Made by a program: the position numbers and the translations under genes. Positions 19,034 to 29,133 of a DNA stretch of 64,000 nt are shown in pieces; positions within the stretch are counted from its first letter, which is position 1, and each line of letters starts with the position of its first letter. The stretch is from Paracyclopina nana (taxonomy: Eukaryota > Arthropoda > Copepoda > Cyclopoida > Cyclopettidae), in contig JAGUCH010000001.1 of the NCBI GenBank assembly GCA_019096065.1, positions 8,556,001 through 8,620,000 on the forward strand, given 5' to 3'. Below the pieces are notes generated by a model that ran no database searches, was not told the DNA's origin, and was given only the letters and a program-made list of their open reading frames with translations.

Positions 19034-19906
19034 ATGTTGGTGCTTGTGCTTTTAACTTTGTCCGTGCCCATAATCAACAGCCGGGCTGCATCTAACGCAC
19101 TATTAGATGGACCGGTATGTCACAAAGGGCATGCCTTGGTCCCTGTGCGCATGGTTTATCATCCTAAGCCTGATAAAAAGGCTATGATCATTGACACTGG
19201 TAATTTCCGCCAGCTCCTTGAAAAGACCCGTGACTCGGTGAATATGCTTGAGGATGGGGTGGGACGATTAACGGAGGAGGTTCCTACAACTCAGACTCCC
19301 ACTGATGTAGTGACCTACCAAGATAGAGAATATGTGGGTGTTAAGGCTCTCCCAACGAAATTGGATGAGGAGTGTAAAACACTAGGACTTGATTTTAACT
19401 CGTTTATTCCGGAAAACCAAGTTGACATGGACAGAACATTAGAACTTTTGACTCAAGCAGCAGATTCTAATACTGCGACTACCTTCACGTTTTGCTTGAA
19501 GTTTCGTTTCATTGGGAACTCTCCAGTTTCACTGGATGGACGTGTTCAGTTTGATAGAATTCCATGGAAAGAAGTTCCTAAAGCTTCCATCAAACCTGGG
19601 TTCCCATGCATAACAGGGAAGTTTACTGATAAAAAACTAGTAGAGGCCTCGTCACATCTTTTTGACGGCACAAGCCCAGTGGGAACTATCTGTGTACGTC
19701 ATAAATATGCCATTAATCATAAAGGCCGGATCAGCCATAAATTGTCCAAGGCCAAAAGTATGGTCAACCATGCTTTGACCGCTCTTAATAACCTTGCTGA
19801 AGCTGGTCGCACTACAAAATTTACTGAAGGAATGATGAAGAAAGTCAAACTTCTGGTCATTCCGGATAATATTAGTTTGGCAGTACACATGCTACTTAAA
19901 GGTTAG
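19034..19906 (+). CDS. Envelope-like glycoprotein, N-terminal part
   Basis: The ATG at 19034 starts a clear signal peptide (LVLVLLTLSVPII, then Asn-Ser-Arg-Ala). The ectodomain has few cysteines and a helical, heptad-like stretch of Ala/Leu/Asn near its end that could form a coiled coil. The N-glycosylation sequon NIS occurs close to the stop. It ends at a TAG (19904-19906). The next frame is open across this point and carries the rest of the ectodomain and the membrane anchor, so the two halves are one gene with a +1 discontinuity. It does not match the errantivirus/baculovirus F pattern by eye, as I find no furin site followed by a fusion peptide. By topology it is an envelope-like protein; its family is unknown. 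Confidence 0.6.
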   Translation: MLVLVLLTLSVPIINSRAASNALLDGPVCHKGHALVPVRMVYHPKPDKKAMIIDTGNFRQLLEKTRDSVNMLEDGVGRLTEEVPTTQTPTDVVTYQDREYVGVKALPTKLDEECKTLGLDFNSFIPENQVDMDRTLELLTQAADSNTATTFTFCLKFRFIGNSPVSLDGRVQFDRIPWKEVPKASIKPGFPCITGKFTDKKLVEASSHLFDGTSPVGTICVRHKYAINHKGRISHKLSKAKSMVNHALTALNNLAEAGRTTKFTEGMMKKVKLLVIPDNISLAVHMLLKG

Positions 19907-20918
19907 TGACGCATTTGTAAAACTCGGCTACTTGCCCGGAGATTACAAGAAAGTGCTAGCGATGGTGGAACAAATAGTAACCTTTGCTAGAAACATTAGG
20001 CAGGTTGACAAGCGATTCAGTCTGCCCCGAGTTAACATAGCTAGTGATTTGGAGAACCAAGCTGTGACAAATAGTGTGTATGATCCACTAACTAATACTG
20101 AAGTGGTGGGCGATAGTGTATCTCAGGGAATGATGAGTTCCCACAGTCTGGATCCTGAACCTGAAGTGACATTTAAAGTAGTGTCTAGAAGTGTTCATGG
20201 ACAAGTGTTAGCAGACACATTCTTAACAAAATATAAAGATATGGCTTATGTCACTAAGGATCTACCTATTTATGGAGATTGCTATATGCATGATGCCAAT
20301 GTCACTGTGTGTGGTAATAAGCATGTTACAATACCATACGGAGCCCAACAGTGTGCCAAGTTATTATTGGGCCTAGCTTTGGGTGACCCTTTTTCCGAGT
20401 GTAACATGGTCCCACTGGCTGATAATACATTGGAAGAAGTGGCTTGCCAGGAGTACAGAGGATTCCTGAACGTCATCAAGGACACTTCTATAAACAGGAC
20501 TTGCTTAAATGACTTTAAGAATTCCATAACTTTAGTGCCTGGCTCGTACCAAGTACTGAGCCATTGCCTGGTCACGATGGGAAGTTATAGTACTGGGTAT
20601 GAAGACTCCCCATGGGAAAGTGACATTTTGAAGTTCTTTACAAAGTTTCCAGAGGAAGAGCCATTGGGTTTGTTTGACCATTGGAAAATCATACTAATTA
20701 TAAGCACACTTTCAGGCTTTATTATAATTTTGTTAGTCTGCATCCTAGTGTGGAAACGTCGGGCACTAATCCGCAGATGCTGTGGAGAGCCTGATTATGT
20801 TGAACCAAGAACCAGGCGCCGGCGGGTTAATGCCAGGCGCCTTGACAATGGAAAGGACCCCATGGAAATGGGGCTGATGGGTGGGAAAAACAAACTTGGA
20901 GCTGCTACGTTAGTATAA
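19902..20918 (+). CDS. Envelope-like glycoprotein, C-terminal part with membrane anchor
   Basis: This frame is open from before 19902 and continues the preceding ORF. It contains sequons (NVT, NRT), six or more spaced cysteines, then a hydrophobic transmembrane helix at about 20684-20748 followed by an Arg/Lys/Cys-rich cytoplasmic tail (KRRALIRRCC) with a further RTRRRR cluster. This is the usual type I envelope layout: ectodomain, single anchor, short basic tail. The break at 19902-19906 could be a one-base lesion, a +1 recoding site or a very short splice (AAAGGTTAGT resembles a donor). Sequence alone does not decide. Confidence 0.6.
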   Translation, partial: VSDAFVKLGYLPGDYKKVLAMVEQIVTFARNIRQVDKRFSLPRVNIASDLENQAVTNSVYDPLTNTEVVGDSVSQGMMSSHSLDPEPEVTFKVVSRSVHGQVLADTFLTKYKDMAYVTKDLPIYGDCYMHDANVTVCGNKHVTIPYGAQQCAKLLLGLALGDPFSECNMVPLADNTLEEVACQEYRGFLNVIKDTSINRTCLNDFKNSITLVPGSYQVLSHCLVTMGSYSTGYEDSPWESDILKFFTKFPEEEPLGLFDHWKIILIISTLSGFIIILLVCILVWKRRALIRRCCGEPDYVEPRTRRRRVNARRLDNGKDPMEMGLMGGKNKLGAATLV

Positions 20919-23653
20919 AGCTAAAGTTTTGTTGTATCACTTATCATTTACTATTGAGCAATCTAGTCACCTTTTTTCATATTTTAGTTCATAAAATGAT
21001 GACAAAAGCTGAAAAAGTTTGGGCCGGGGTAATGATGGACGACAAGTTCATCATGGCGTTATGATATGGAAATGGGATGACAGAAACAGAAGGAAGAAGA
21101 AGATGACTATTCAACGCAAAAATATCAACCATAACCTCGCAACCTCCCTGTTGAATTGCATCAGAAATATAGGAAGGAAGATGAAGCTACCTGGTGAAGG
21201 GAGGTTAGCCTTGGGAGGACAAGGCAGGATTGCGAGGTAGAAGGGAGTTCTTCAGGGGACTTCAGAGAAGCAACATGTCAACCTTATAGCTAGAGGTTGA
21301 CTGGTGTGAACTCTGCCAGCAGCTGGAACCTGAAGATCCTCGCCAAGTTTGACGTGTGCAGCACTGAAGAGACAGCCACAGAGAAGAAACTTCATTGTCA
21401 TATATATTGTTTTGAGCTCTGATTAGAAGCAGCTGTTATGTTGTGTTGTGCCAGCTAATGAATAGAAAATACCATCAGACCTTAATGAAGTATATTAGTG
21501 CTCAACTCATAGCGAGGTCCTGATCCCTGGAATGATCAGGGTGAAAGGGCGAGCCTTAACCACTGGTCAACTGTACATAAGCGTGCCGAGAGGTTCCTTG
21601 CCAGAAGCTGTGTACGTGAGGCTGCGGCCTCTGCATAGCGGCTCGTGAGACCTGGCAGCTCCGGTGTTGCGAATGAGTACTGGACTTGGGACCGATGCTT
21701 AACCTTCCTAGGTTCCTGAAGAGAGTACGAATTGTACACCAAATCTGTCCTGGCCTCAACATTCGTTAGTTTTCAGCATAAAAAAGCATTTCATACCGCA
21801 GGCAAGCATAAATTACCTTACACTCATTTCCATCCCCTAATTCTTAATTAACTTATGAACTCATTTCGGTGAGAGAAACTTTCTGCATCACAGTAGGTAA
21901 AAGTGATACCAAGAGCTACAGCACAAGCAGAGCTCTATTAAGATTACTTTGATATTTCCCGCAGTGGTGCAGTAGCCAGCGTTTGCCACCCCTCTTTTTG
22001 GAGCATAATCAAGATTGTTGAAAGTTGACTACTTAGCGAGGGAAAAATGTCACTTTTTTCGTGCTTCAAGTTGGCGGCTTGGAAAACCGATTAATTACTT
22101 GCTTCTACAAAAGCTTTTGAGCTATAGTAGTGTAAGGTGCAGTCGTGGAAAATTGGCCTGAAATGTCCCCCCAAAAATATTGCACAGCATGGTTGTAGTA
22201 TATTGCATTTTTCTACATTGCACTGAAAAAGTGTTCGCTATTGATGATCTGCCAAAGGGGAGAAAGCAGGCGAAAATTGTTTTGATTTATTGACCTAGTT
22301 ATAAAAGCTATTTGTTATCCAAACAAGGCCTGCATTATTCCCTCCAGGAGGAGGCCTTCTTCATTATTTTCTTTCTCCATGGCTTCATTTTTTGCGCGAA
22401 ATACATTGTTATAGCAGCCTTTTTAAAATAAGGTGCTTTGATTGAATGCTTTCTTTTGTGCTATCTATTGTAATCATTGTAATAAGGATGCTTGGCTCAT
22501 TGCTCCCTACTTCAGCCTTTATCGATTCTTTTTGTCCATTTTATGCTTTCATGGGCTTTTACCTGTTTTACTTAGGCAGTCGTCGTATCTTGGCATCCCT
22601 AGACAGATAAAACAAATACATCTCCTGGCTCTACTTTGTCTGATCTCATGTGACCTTTCAGCGACATAAAAGCATTGTGCTCCCAGTATTACTTACACTG
22701 TGTTTCGTAATTTCATGCAGTTCAAGTTAGGTTCTACACATAGGCTGCTAGAACTTTCCATTTTAAATGGCCTTCAAGAACAATAGCTTGAGGTACTTTC
22801 GGGAGTTTGTCAGACATAAAAAACGCGCGGGTTAGCATAGTGGCGGCATTTTCCTGCGGATCGCAAGTGTAGCAGCGGTCCATTTTTGGGGATCCATGAA
22901 AAGCCGGAAACGGGTCCTCGTAAACATATCCAAGGTCCTCTGGAAAAGCACTTCAACTTGAATGGGATGCTCCTTTGCCATACCTGATTGCCATCAACGG
23001 CTATGTTGTACAACGCACACAGCAAAACCCTCACTACATAAATTTGCATCCTTTATCTAGCTGCCGATGCTGCGCAGAGCCAGGAATCTTGTGCTGCTGG
23101 CAGCTTTTAAATAAGTCCCTCAAAACTAGGTTTTAAACAGAGCTTCTACAGTGTACCATCATTCTCCTTTTTTCGTATTATGGCTGCTTGTGTGAGCCAT
23201 AAAATTGCAGGATTGTATTTCTTCTTTGTGTGAAGGCCCAATTCTCCTTTTTCAAAATAAGACACCAGGCAATTTAGAGAGGACAGTTCATTCCTCCATT
23301 TTTTTGTTTGTAGCTGCAAATGATTTAGGCCAAACATCGTGGTTTGAACTCGACATTCTTATTTCATTCATTCCATTAAAATGTGTGTCACCAAGTCAAC
23401 CGCGTTCAGTTCGAGTTTCTTATCGATCCATCACCATAAATTCACCAAACACACTTCGGAAAGTATGCCAGCTTGAAGTATTGTAGAGGAACCTTGAAGA
23501 TGCAAATTCTGTGACCTAAATAAACACGACCATGATTGGACAGACTCCTACATAGCCTGACGGGGAAAAATGAAACGAAAACACACACACACAACTTTTC
23601 GTAGCATGAAATCTAACATGCAATTGAAATGCGTACCCTCCTTTAACTTTCAG
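20919..23653. other. Right flank of retroelement and intergenic DNA
   Basis: The first 400-900 bases probably include the element's 3' end. Purine-rich sequence lies at about 21160-21260. A GTCAACC/GGTTGAC hairpin is at 21277-21301 and a CCTGATC/GATCAGG hairpin at 21519-21540. I could not define LTR ends without the left LTR. From about 21.8 kb the DNA is AT-rich with short chance frames only; a short CA run lies near 23580. The missing first exon of the dpr-like gene may lie here or further away. Confidence 0.4.
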
Positions 23654-26137
23654 GCATGACAGTTCCTGGAAGGCAGCAGCAGCAATTGGAACCAAATGAG
23701 GAAGAGATAACCAGTTCGCAGCACCCGAGGCGCCACGAAAAACGCACAGCCAATCCATTCAGTAATGGAGCCGGACAAAAGTTTGCCGGGCTATATACTG
23801 GGCCTTACTTCGATCCATCAATGCCAACCAATGTTTCTGTGCAATTGGGCGACACTGCCCTGCTCATCTGCAAAGTCAATCAAGTTGGCAGGAGAACGGT
23901 ACATATATTCAAATCGGTTTAAATCCAACGCATGCGCATATCTTTAACATTGTGTTAGGTATCCTGGATTCGGAAACGCGACTCGCACATTTTGACCGTG
24001 GACAGCACTCCATTCATCTCGGACGACAGATTTTACATTCTAAAGCCTGAAAACAAGCACGTGTGGACGCTGAGAATAAGGTTGCTTTCACTTTGACCTC
24101 GCCTGTCGAATTTACATATTAAATTTTCCCCGCTAGATATGTCCAACCCCGCGACGCTGGCATTTATGAATGTCAAGTCAGTACAGAGCCAAAGATGAGT
24201 CACTTTGTTCAACTCAATATTGTCGGTACGTGATTTGATTTTCCGGGAGGGAAATTGCACTACTGTGAGGATATCGCAGTAAAGCATTCCTTTGAGGGTT
24301 TCAGCATCACTGAATCCTCAGTAAAATCTTTCTGATGTAGCCTGGCTTTTCTATATGCGAGCAGCAGCTAATTTCCCCTTCTGCATTTTATCCGATATTC
24401 CTCACACTGTGCACCACCGAGAAAGCAATATTTTCTGACATGATTGACCCTTGACCATTTTCCAGAACCAACAGTTTCGATTGAGGCCAACGATGGCAGA
24501 ATTCATGCACATCAGGGCTCTGATGTGGAATTCAAATGTCTGATTCGGGGCATGCTTCAAAAACCAGCATACGTATTCTGGTAAGATATCCTGGGGTTTT
24601 TTCCTTAAACTCTCTCCCAGCTCGAAATGGGTTTATAAAGTTTTGGAGGCTCAAAAGAGCCAAGCCTAAAATTTACAGCGCGTTTGAAACTTATGACTAT
24701 AACAAACTTTTCCCTAAGAAACTTTGTGCAAGAGGCTTCTATGCAACGCAATGTTTCAATAATCTTAAATAACATCAACGACTCATAGCATCTTCCGTCA
24801 GCGCAAAGCTGATTAGCCAGAAGTTAATGAAAACTTTGAAAAAATATATTCCCATAGCTTTCATGCAACATGCGTGCATTTTTATACGGCAATTTTAATA
24901 ATTGAAAGCCACCTCTCCCCTCTTTTTCGGCTAGCATGGCCACAACGTAAAAGCTTCTGGGGAAAAACTAAATTATAAGGCTCCATTTGTATTACAGATA
25001 CTTTGACCTCAATACAGTTACTGAGAGACTTCGACAAATACGGCCTTTTTCTGTATCTCAAAAATATGTCCAATACTTTTTCCATACTTGAATGTGAAAA
25101 AAGTTCGGCTCTCACATTTTCCATAGAGGCGGGTGGCTCGTCAAAAACCCAATAACAATAATTTATATTTTTTGCTGCATGGCTGTTCTCAAAGATGCAC
25201 GCGTCTCTTTGTGCTGTAAAATAAAGTAATTGTGTTTTTACAAAGGCTTGCTTTTTTTATTGGGCCACCCGCTCACAAGAAGCAATATCAATTTTTACAT
25301 CAGAAAAAGCCAAAACGGAGGAGGACGTCAGCAAGTGTCGCAAGAACAGCTGAGCTGTAAGAATACTTTCCTTACTTTTTTAGGTATCACGGGGACGAGC
25401 GAATCTTACCCGAATACGAGCCTTCAATGTCGGATCACGTGAAGGTTGTAGAAGATCCTTCCGAATTGGCAGCCGTTAAGGACTCTTCCACCACATTTTT
25501 CCCCGACTATTTTGCGGATGACTTGGAGCTCGACAAGGCCAGCTCAACACGATCGATGTATCTCGCCACATTGAAGCTGAATAAAGTCCGACCTGAGCAG
25601 AAAGGAGTGTACAAATGTGGACCCTCCAATACGAGATCCGCCTCAGTGGAACTTCATATCACTGATGGTAAAAACCTATCGATCCTCAAACTGTCATAAA
25701 CATGACAAGTACCCTTCTTCCATATCCACGACCTCCATTCATATCGCACAAAAGAGCTTTTTAGCGAGCCTTCATTCATAACTTTTTGCCTTATCAAACT
25801 TCTGGTAATTTCACTTATACGGCAATGGAAAGCAATCTAAGCTCTTCTTTGAGCGTAATTACCCTGTCAAACTATTTCAAGATTTTCTTGATGAATTTAC
25901 AAGTTCTCCAAAAGTTAAATAAGCAATACGGGAAGAAAAAGCTCTGCGTGGATTTAAGTATACTGCTAACTTTGTTCATTTTTCATTATTTTAGGCGAGA
26001 TTCGAGCCGCGATGTCTGAAGGCACGAGCAACAGTTGTAGTTGTACAAAATCACTTTGCAACTTTCTCTTGCAAAGTTTGCTGTTGTGGCCTCTGCTGAA
26101 GCTGATCGTGACCACTCAAAGACTATTATTGCTGTAA
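23654..26137 (+). CDS. dpr-like two-Ig cell-surface protein
   Basis: Six exons: 23654-23898, 23959-24080, 24137-24225, 24466-24580, 25384-25667 and 25995-26137. All have GT-AG borders and a continuous frame (331 codons from the ATG at 23656). Ig1 carries the family hallmarks: Cys in LLICKV, then VSWIRKRD, and DAGIYECQVSTEPK. Ig2 has paired Cys (FKCL, YKCG) and a Tyr-x-Gly-Asp strand. The C-terminus is a short Cys/Ser linker plus a Leu-rich hydrophobic tail ending in LLLL, as in a GPI-attachment signal. Established: dpr proteins are neuronal surface proteins that bind DIP partners in arthropod synaptic matching. No signal peptide follows the ATG, and exon 1 starts with an acceptor (TTTCAG) two bases earlier, so at least one upstream exon is missing from this model. 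Confidence 0.85.
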
Positions 26138-26342
26138 ATGCAGCTCTCGAATGAAGAAGCGATATGTGCTTAGAAAAAACACAATATACACACAACATGG
26201 ACACCTTGTGATTTTCGAAGACGAAGAGAAAAAACTCCGACTCGTTTCAGAGCTGAGTGACTATGAAAACATATAGTGTACTTGTACAATATTGTAGATC
26301 CATAGATGATTTTATGGTTTGATTCTTTGAAAGGAATAGGCA

Positions 26343-26348
26343 AATAAA
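26343..26348 (+). terminator. Poly(A) signal of the dpr-like gene
   Basis: AATAAA about 205 bases after the stop codon at 26135-26137, in the expected orientation. Confidence 0.5.
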
Positions 26349-28192
26349 AAGTTAGCTGTTACCAATCGGCCTTATTTTCTTTAGCTTAATTTTCTTAACA
26401 GCGATTCGGTTTTTGGGTTGTACGTTTGATTTAACAAAGACGTTTTCCAACGGAAGAATTGGTACGAATATCACGCAACCTTTCCTATAATGCCGTCCTC
26501 GTTATAATTCAAGACTGTCCCAAGATGATCTAGAATATAAGGTGACCCATAATCGCAGATGTACTTCTGCGCTTCGGCTGACTATGCTTAGAAAGAGCTT
26601 CCGACGAAAAAAGTAGAGCAATGAGAAAAAAAGTAGAGAGCTGTGTTTATTCTAATTTCTTAGTTTTATCAAATAGCCATAATTTGATACAAAAAAGCCA
26701 AACTTAGCCAATAATTATAATCTAACGTGTAAATCTGGGAAAGCTTGCTAGCAAGCTCCGCCAATGTGCGCACTAAAATAATGGCGCAATAATTTGAATT
26801 TGAATTTCCCGCTTTTCTTAAGAAGTAGGCTGCATTGGCGCCCTCGCACATATAACGAAGGAACTAATGATAGGGTGAGAGATAACATTCCATAATTTCC
26901 GTCTAGAAATGACACACTGGACGGCTCTGGACTGTTCAACCTTTTTTGAAAATAAATGTGCACATTGATAAAAGGTAATATTTGCAAAAGATGATCTTGC
27001 AACTTTACCTTAAATATATTCGTTGACAGTTTCCTTGTATTTCCTTGATTCTTAATTCTTTATAGGGCGTTCGCCCATTAATCGTTTCCTTAAAATCGTA
27101 AGATATCCTAAAAATAAAAAGTTTTCGTATTTCTCATAAATCAAAACACTCCAAACTCATATGACTGAGTTCATTTCTCCATAATGATTTTTTAAAGGCT
27201 TTAGATTACCCATCGAGTATGTTGATGTTAGCCATAGCTCAATCTTCATTACACTGGATGGTGTAAACTCAACAGAACCTATGAAATTACTCCATTTGTT
27301 TACGTGTGTTTCTGATCTATGCAATCTCATTAGTATCAAAGGAAGAATCTCCTCTTGCCAAATTACTCGTGTAAGTGCAAAGAAAGCCAGCGTCTGATCA
27401 AAGCTAATTATGATGGGGTGTGGTAATAATAATGATGATGCAGTCAGACTTTGGCATCGAATAAGCAGGGAATCGTTCATTCATTTTTTATGGCGCTTTT
27501 GGCAACTTTTTGACACTTTCTCCGATTAGTATTACTGTCTCTCTCTCGCTCTCCCTAAAAAAAGATTCCCTTCGTATTTCCCAAGAGGGGTGTAAAGTGT
27601 AATTGTGTTTTTGACACCCTTGAGCACAAAGAAACGAGACTTTTATTGAGCTTCCACACTGGACACCAATGCAAAGTAAAAGTAAGCGTTACTTAGACAT
27701 GAAATCTTTTGAAGAATAAAGATCAAAACCCAAGAAATGTTTTTTGAGTCAATTGGCCCCGTGTGCATTTTTGATAATCTCCTAGATGGAATTAGAGCGA
27801 TCATCCTCACTCAGGGGGACGAATAAGTTTTTACATTCTAATTCATTCTCCCCCTCTCTATTATGAGATCATCATTTTAGTAGGTCAAAAAATTATGCGT
27901 TTAATGGCTCCTTTGAATACTAACAGCTTTCTTCTCGAAGGCTTACACAATTTCTCTAGAACGCGTACATATGCTAATATGCTAAGCTAGGGGAACTCTA
28001 GTAAAATATACGCATGCTTATTTATAGCTGCAAATGTTGCAATATGAATTTATGTCCACAAATTTTTATTTGTCATTACAGGAAAAAGTAATTAAATCAA
28101 CAGAGGAAACTTCACATCCACGTCCGCACCCGCCATTTTTTCTGACGAGTCATCTGAGGTCTGTAACGCATTTTTTCATCTTTGTGTTTTCA
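26349..28192. other. Intergenic DNA, no gene supported
   Basis: AT-rich sequence with short frames only. The longest is a 107-codon minus frame at 27157-27480 without a recognisable domain or splice context. A CT-rich run lies at about 27538-27552. Confidence 0.5.
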
Positions 28193-29133
28193 TCACACGA
28201 TGCAAGTGACAAATTCGTTATTATAATGGTACAAAAAAGTTGAGTAGTAGATCCCAATTTTAGATTCTAATATTTTTCGTATTTTTCTATGCTTGAATAG
28301 GAAAACGATTGGCAAAACAAACTGTATGACGAAAACTGCGGCTGAGTATGCAACTGCTCCAAATTCCGGGGACTTTACTCTCGGGACAGCATAAAATAGG
28401 CCGCATAGTGAAAGAGTCAAGAAACAAATTGCAAACCTTAAAATATTGACCCCATATGCAGAAGTTTCAAATTTGTCCTGGTCAGAGTAATAAAGGGGAT
28501 CCGATTTCCGTACATCATGCTCAATTTTTAGGTGAAGACCTAGATCAAAATTGTATTGGTATTTTTCTCATTGTAATGCTTTGAAGCTTTACCTATAGCA
28601 ACTAGCATAGCTGTCGATCCCAAAATTGGAGGGAATATGCCATAGTTTTCGACGACGCTTTCAATGAATACTTCTCCATACATGATGTATTCGTAGGTGA
28701 AAAACTTTTTTGCCACGAACGTCATGTCAATTCCCATACAAGTGATTGACAAAATTGCCATGACTATCTTTGTTCGGAAAATGAATTGGTCCTCGTTTAG
28801 AAAGGTGTCCATTTTTCCAGGGTGGAAGATGCTGACATATTTTACCGCCAAGTAAAGTAGGACACAGAGATAGAAGTAGTTGACTGTGGTGCTCAGCGAA
28901 TTTGCAAGGATGAGAGCGATCCAATGGTTTGTGGGCCAAAACACGGCCAACATTGCTATCATGTGAATTACGCTCACATAAATGAGAGCCAATTGGGCCT
29001 CAATCATGCATCGGTCAAGGAATGATTGCATTCCCAATGATTTTTTCTTAAGATATGCTATAATGATGACCGAGCAGGCGATGCTAACCAAGCCGCAAAT
29101 CAGGCAAGTTAAGCTTAGCAAAAGTTTCAACAT
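28193..29133 (-). pseudogene. Seven-helix receptor-like gene with a frame break
   Basis: Exon 1 runs from the ATG at 29133 to 28593, and exon 2 from 28539 to the TGA at 28193. The 53-nt intron (28540-28592) has a GTAAAG donor and a TTGATCTAG acceptor and keeps phase 1. Exon 1 gives five hydrophobic helices; the third ends in a YVSIFHP-like stretch that resembles the region after helix 3 of rhodopsin-type receptors. Exon 2 continues in frame for about 30 residues, then near 28439-28445 the frame must change by one base within a short T/A run to enter helices 6 and 7, which end with a basic KHRKIRKIL tail. So it is either a recent pseudogene or a one-base sequence error. No ligand class can be assigned. 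Confidence 0.5.

Larger units (their letters stand above)
1..21301 (+). mobile_element. Giant Ty3/gypsy-like retroelement (left end outside window)
   Basis: Seen: Gag with zinc knuckles, aspartic protease, RT, RNase H and integrase follow one another on the plus strand from base 1 to 8997. The order PR-RT-RH-INT and the RT-to-RNase H linker sequence are of Ty3/gypsy type. The reading frame is open to base 1, so the left LTR and the Gag start lie outside. After pol come about 8 kb of structured non-coding DNA with antisense exons, then a 532-aa ORF and an envelope-like glycoprotein ending at 20918. Inferred: all of this is one element, because an env-like gene is expected 3' of pol and no LTR is evident between them. 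The right boundary is not resolved. A 7-bp hairpin at 21277-21301 is the last element-like structure I could place, and no LTR copy is available for comparison. The alternative is a truncated gypsy element beside a second, unrelated element. Five frame breaks suggest this copy is decaying but fairly young. Confidence 0.7.

Noticed and set aside
21530-21600. tRNA-like D-arm sequence on the minus strand
   Set aside because: No T-arm or acceptor stem at the right distances; the nearby hairpin is a simple palindrome.
21275-21770. Right LTR of the retroelement
   Set aside because: TG start and TATA-like sequence can be imagined, but with no left LTR in the window the ends cannot be supported.
27157-27480. 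107-codon minus frame
   Set aside because: No motif, isolated, and flanked by AT-rich sequence; likely chance.
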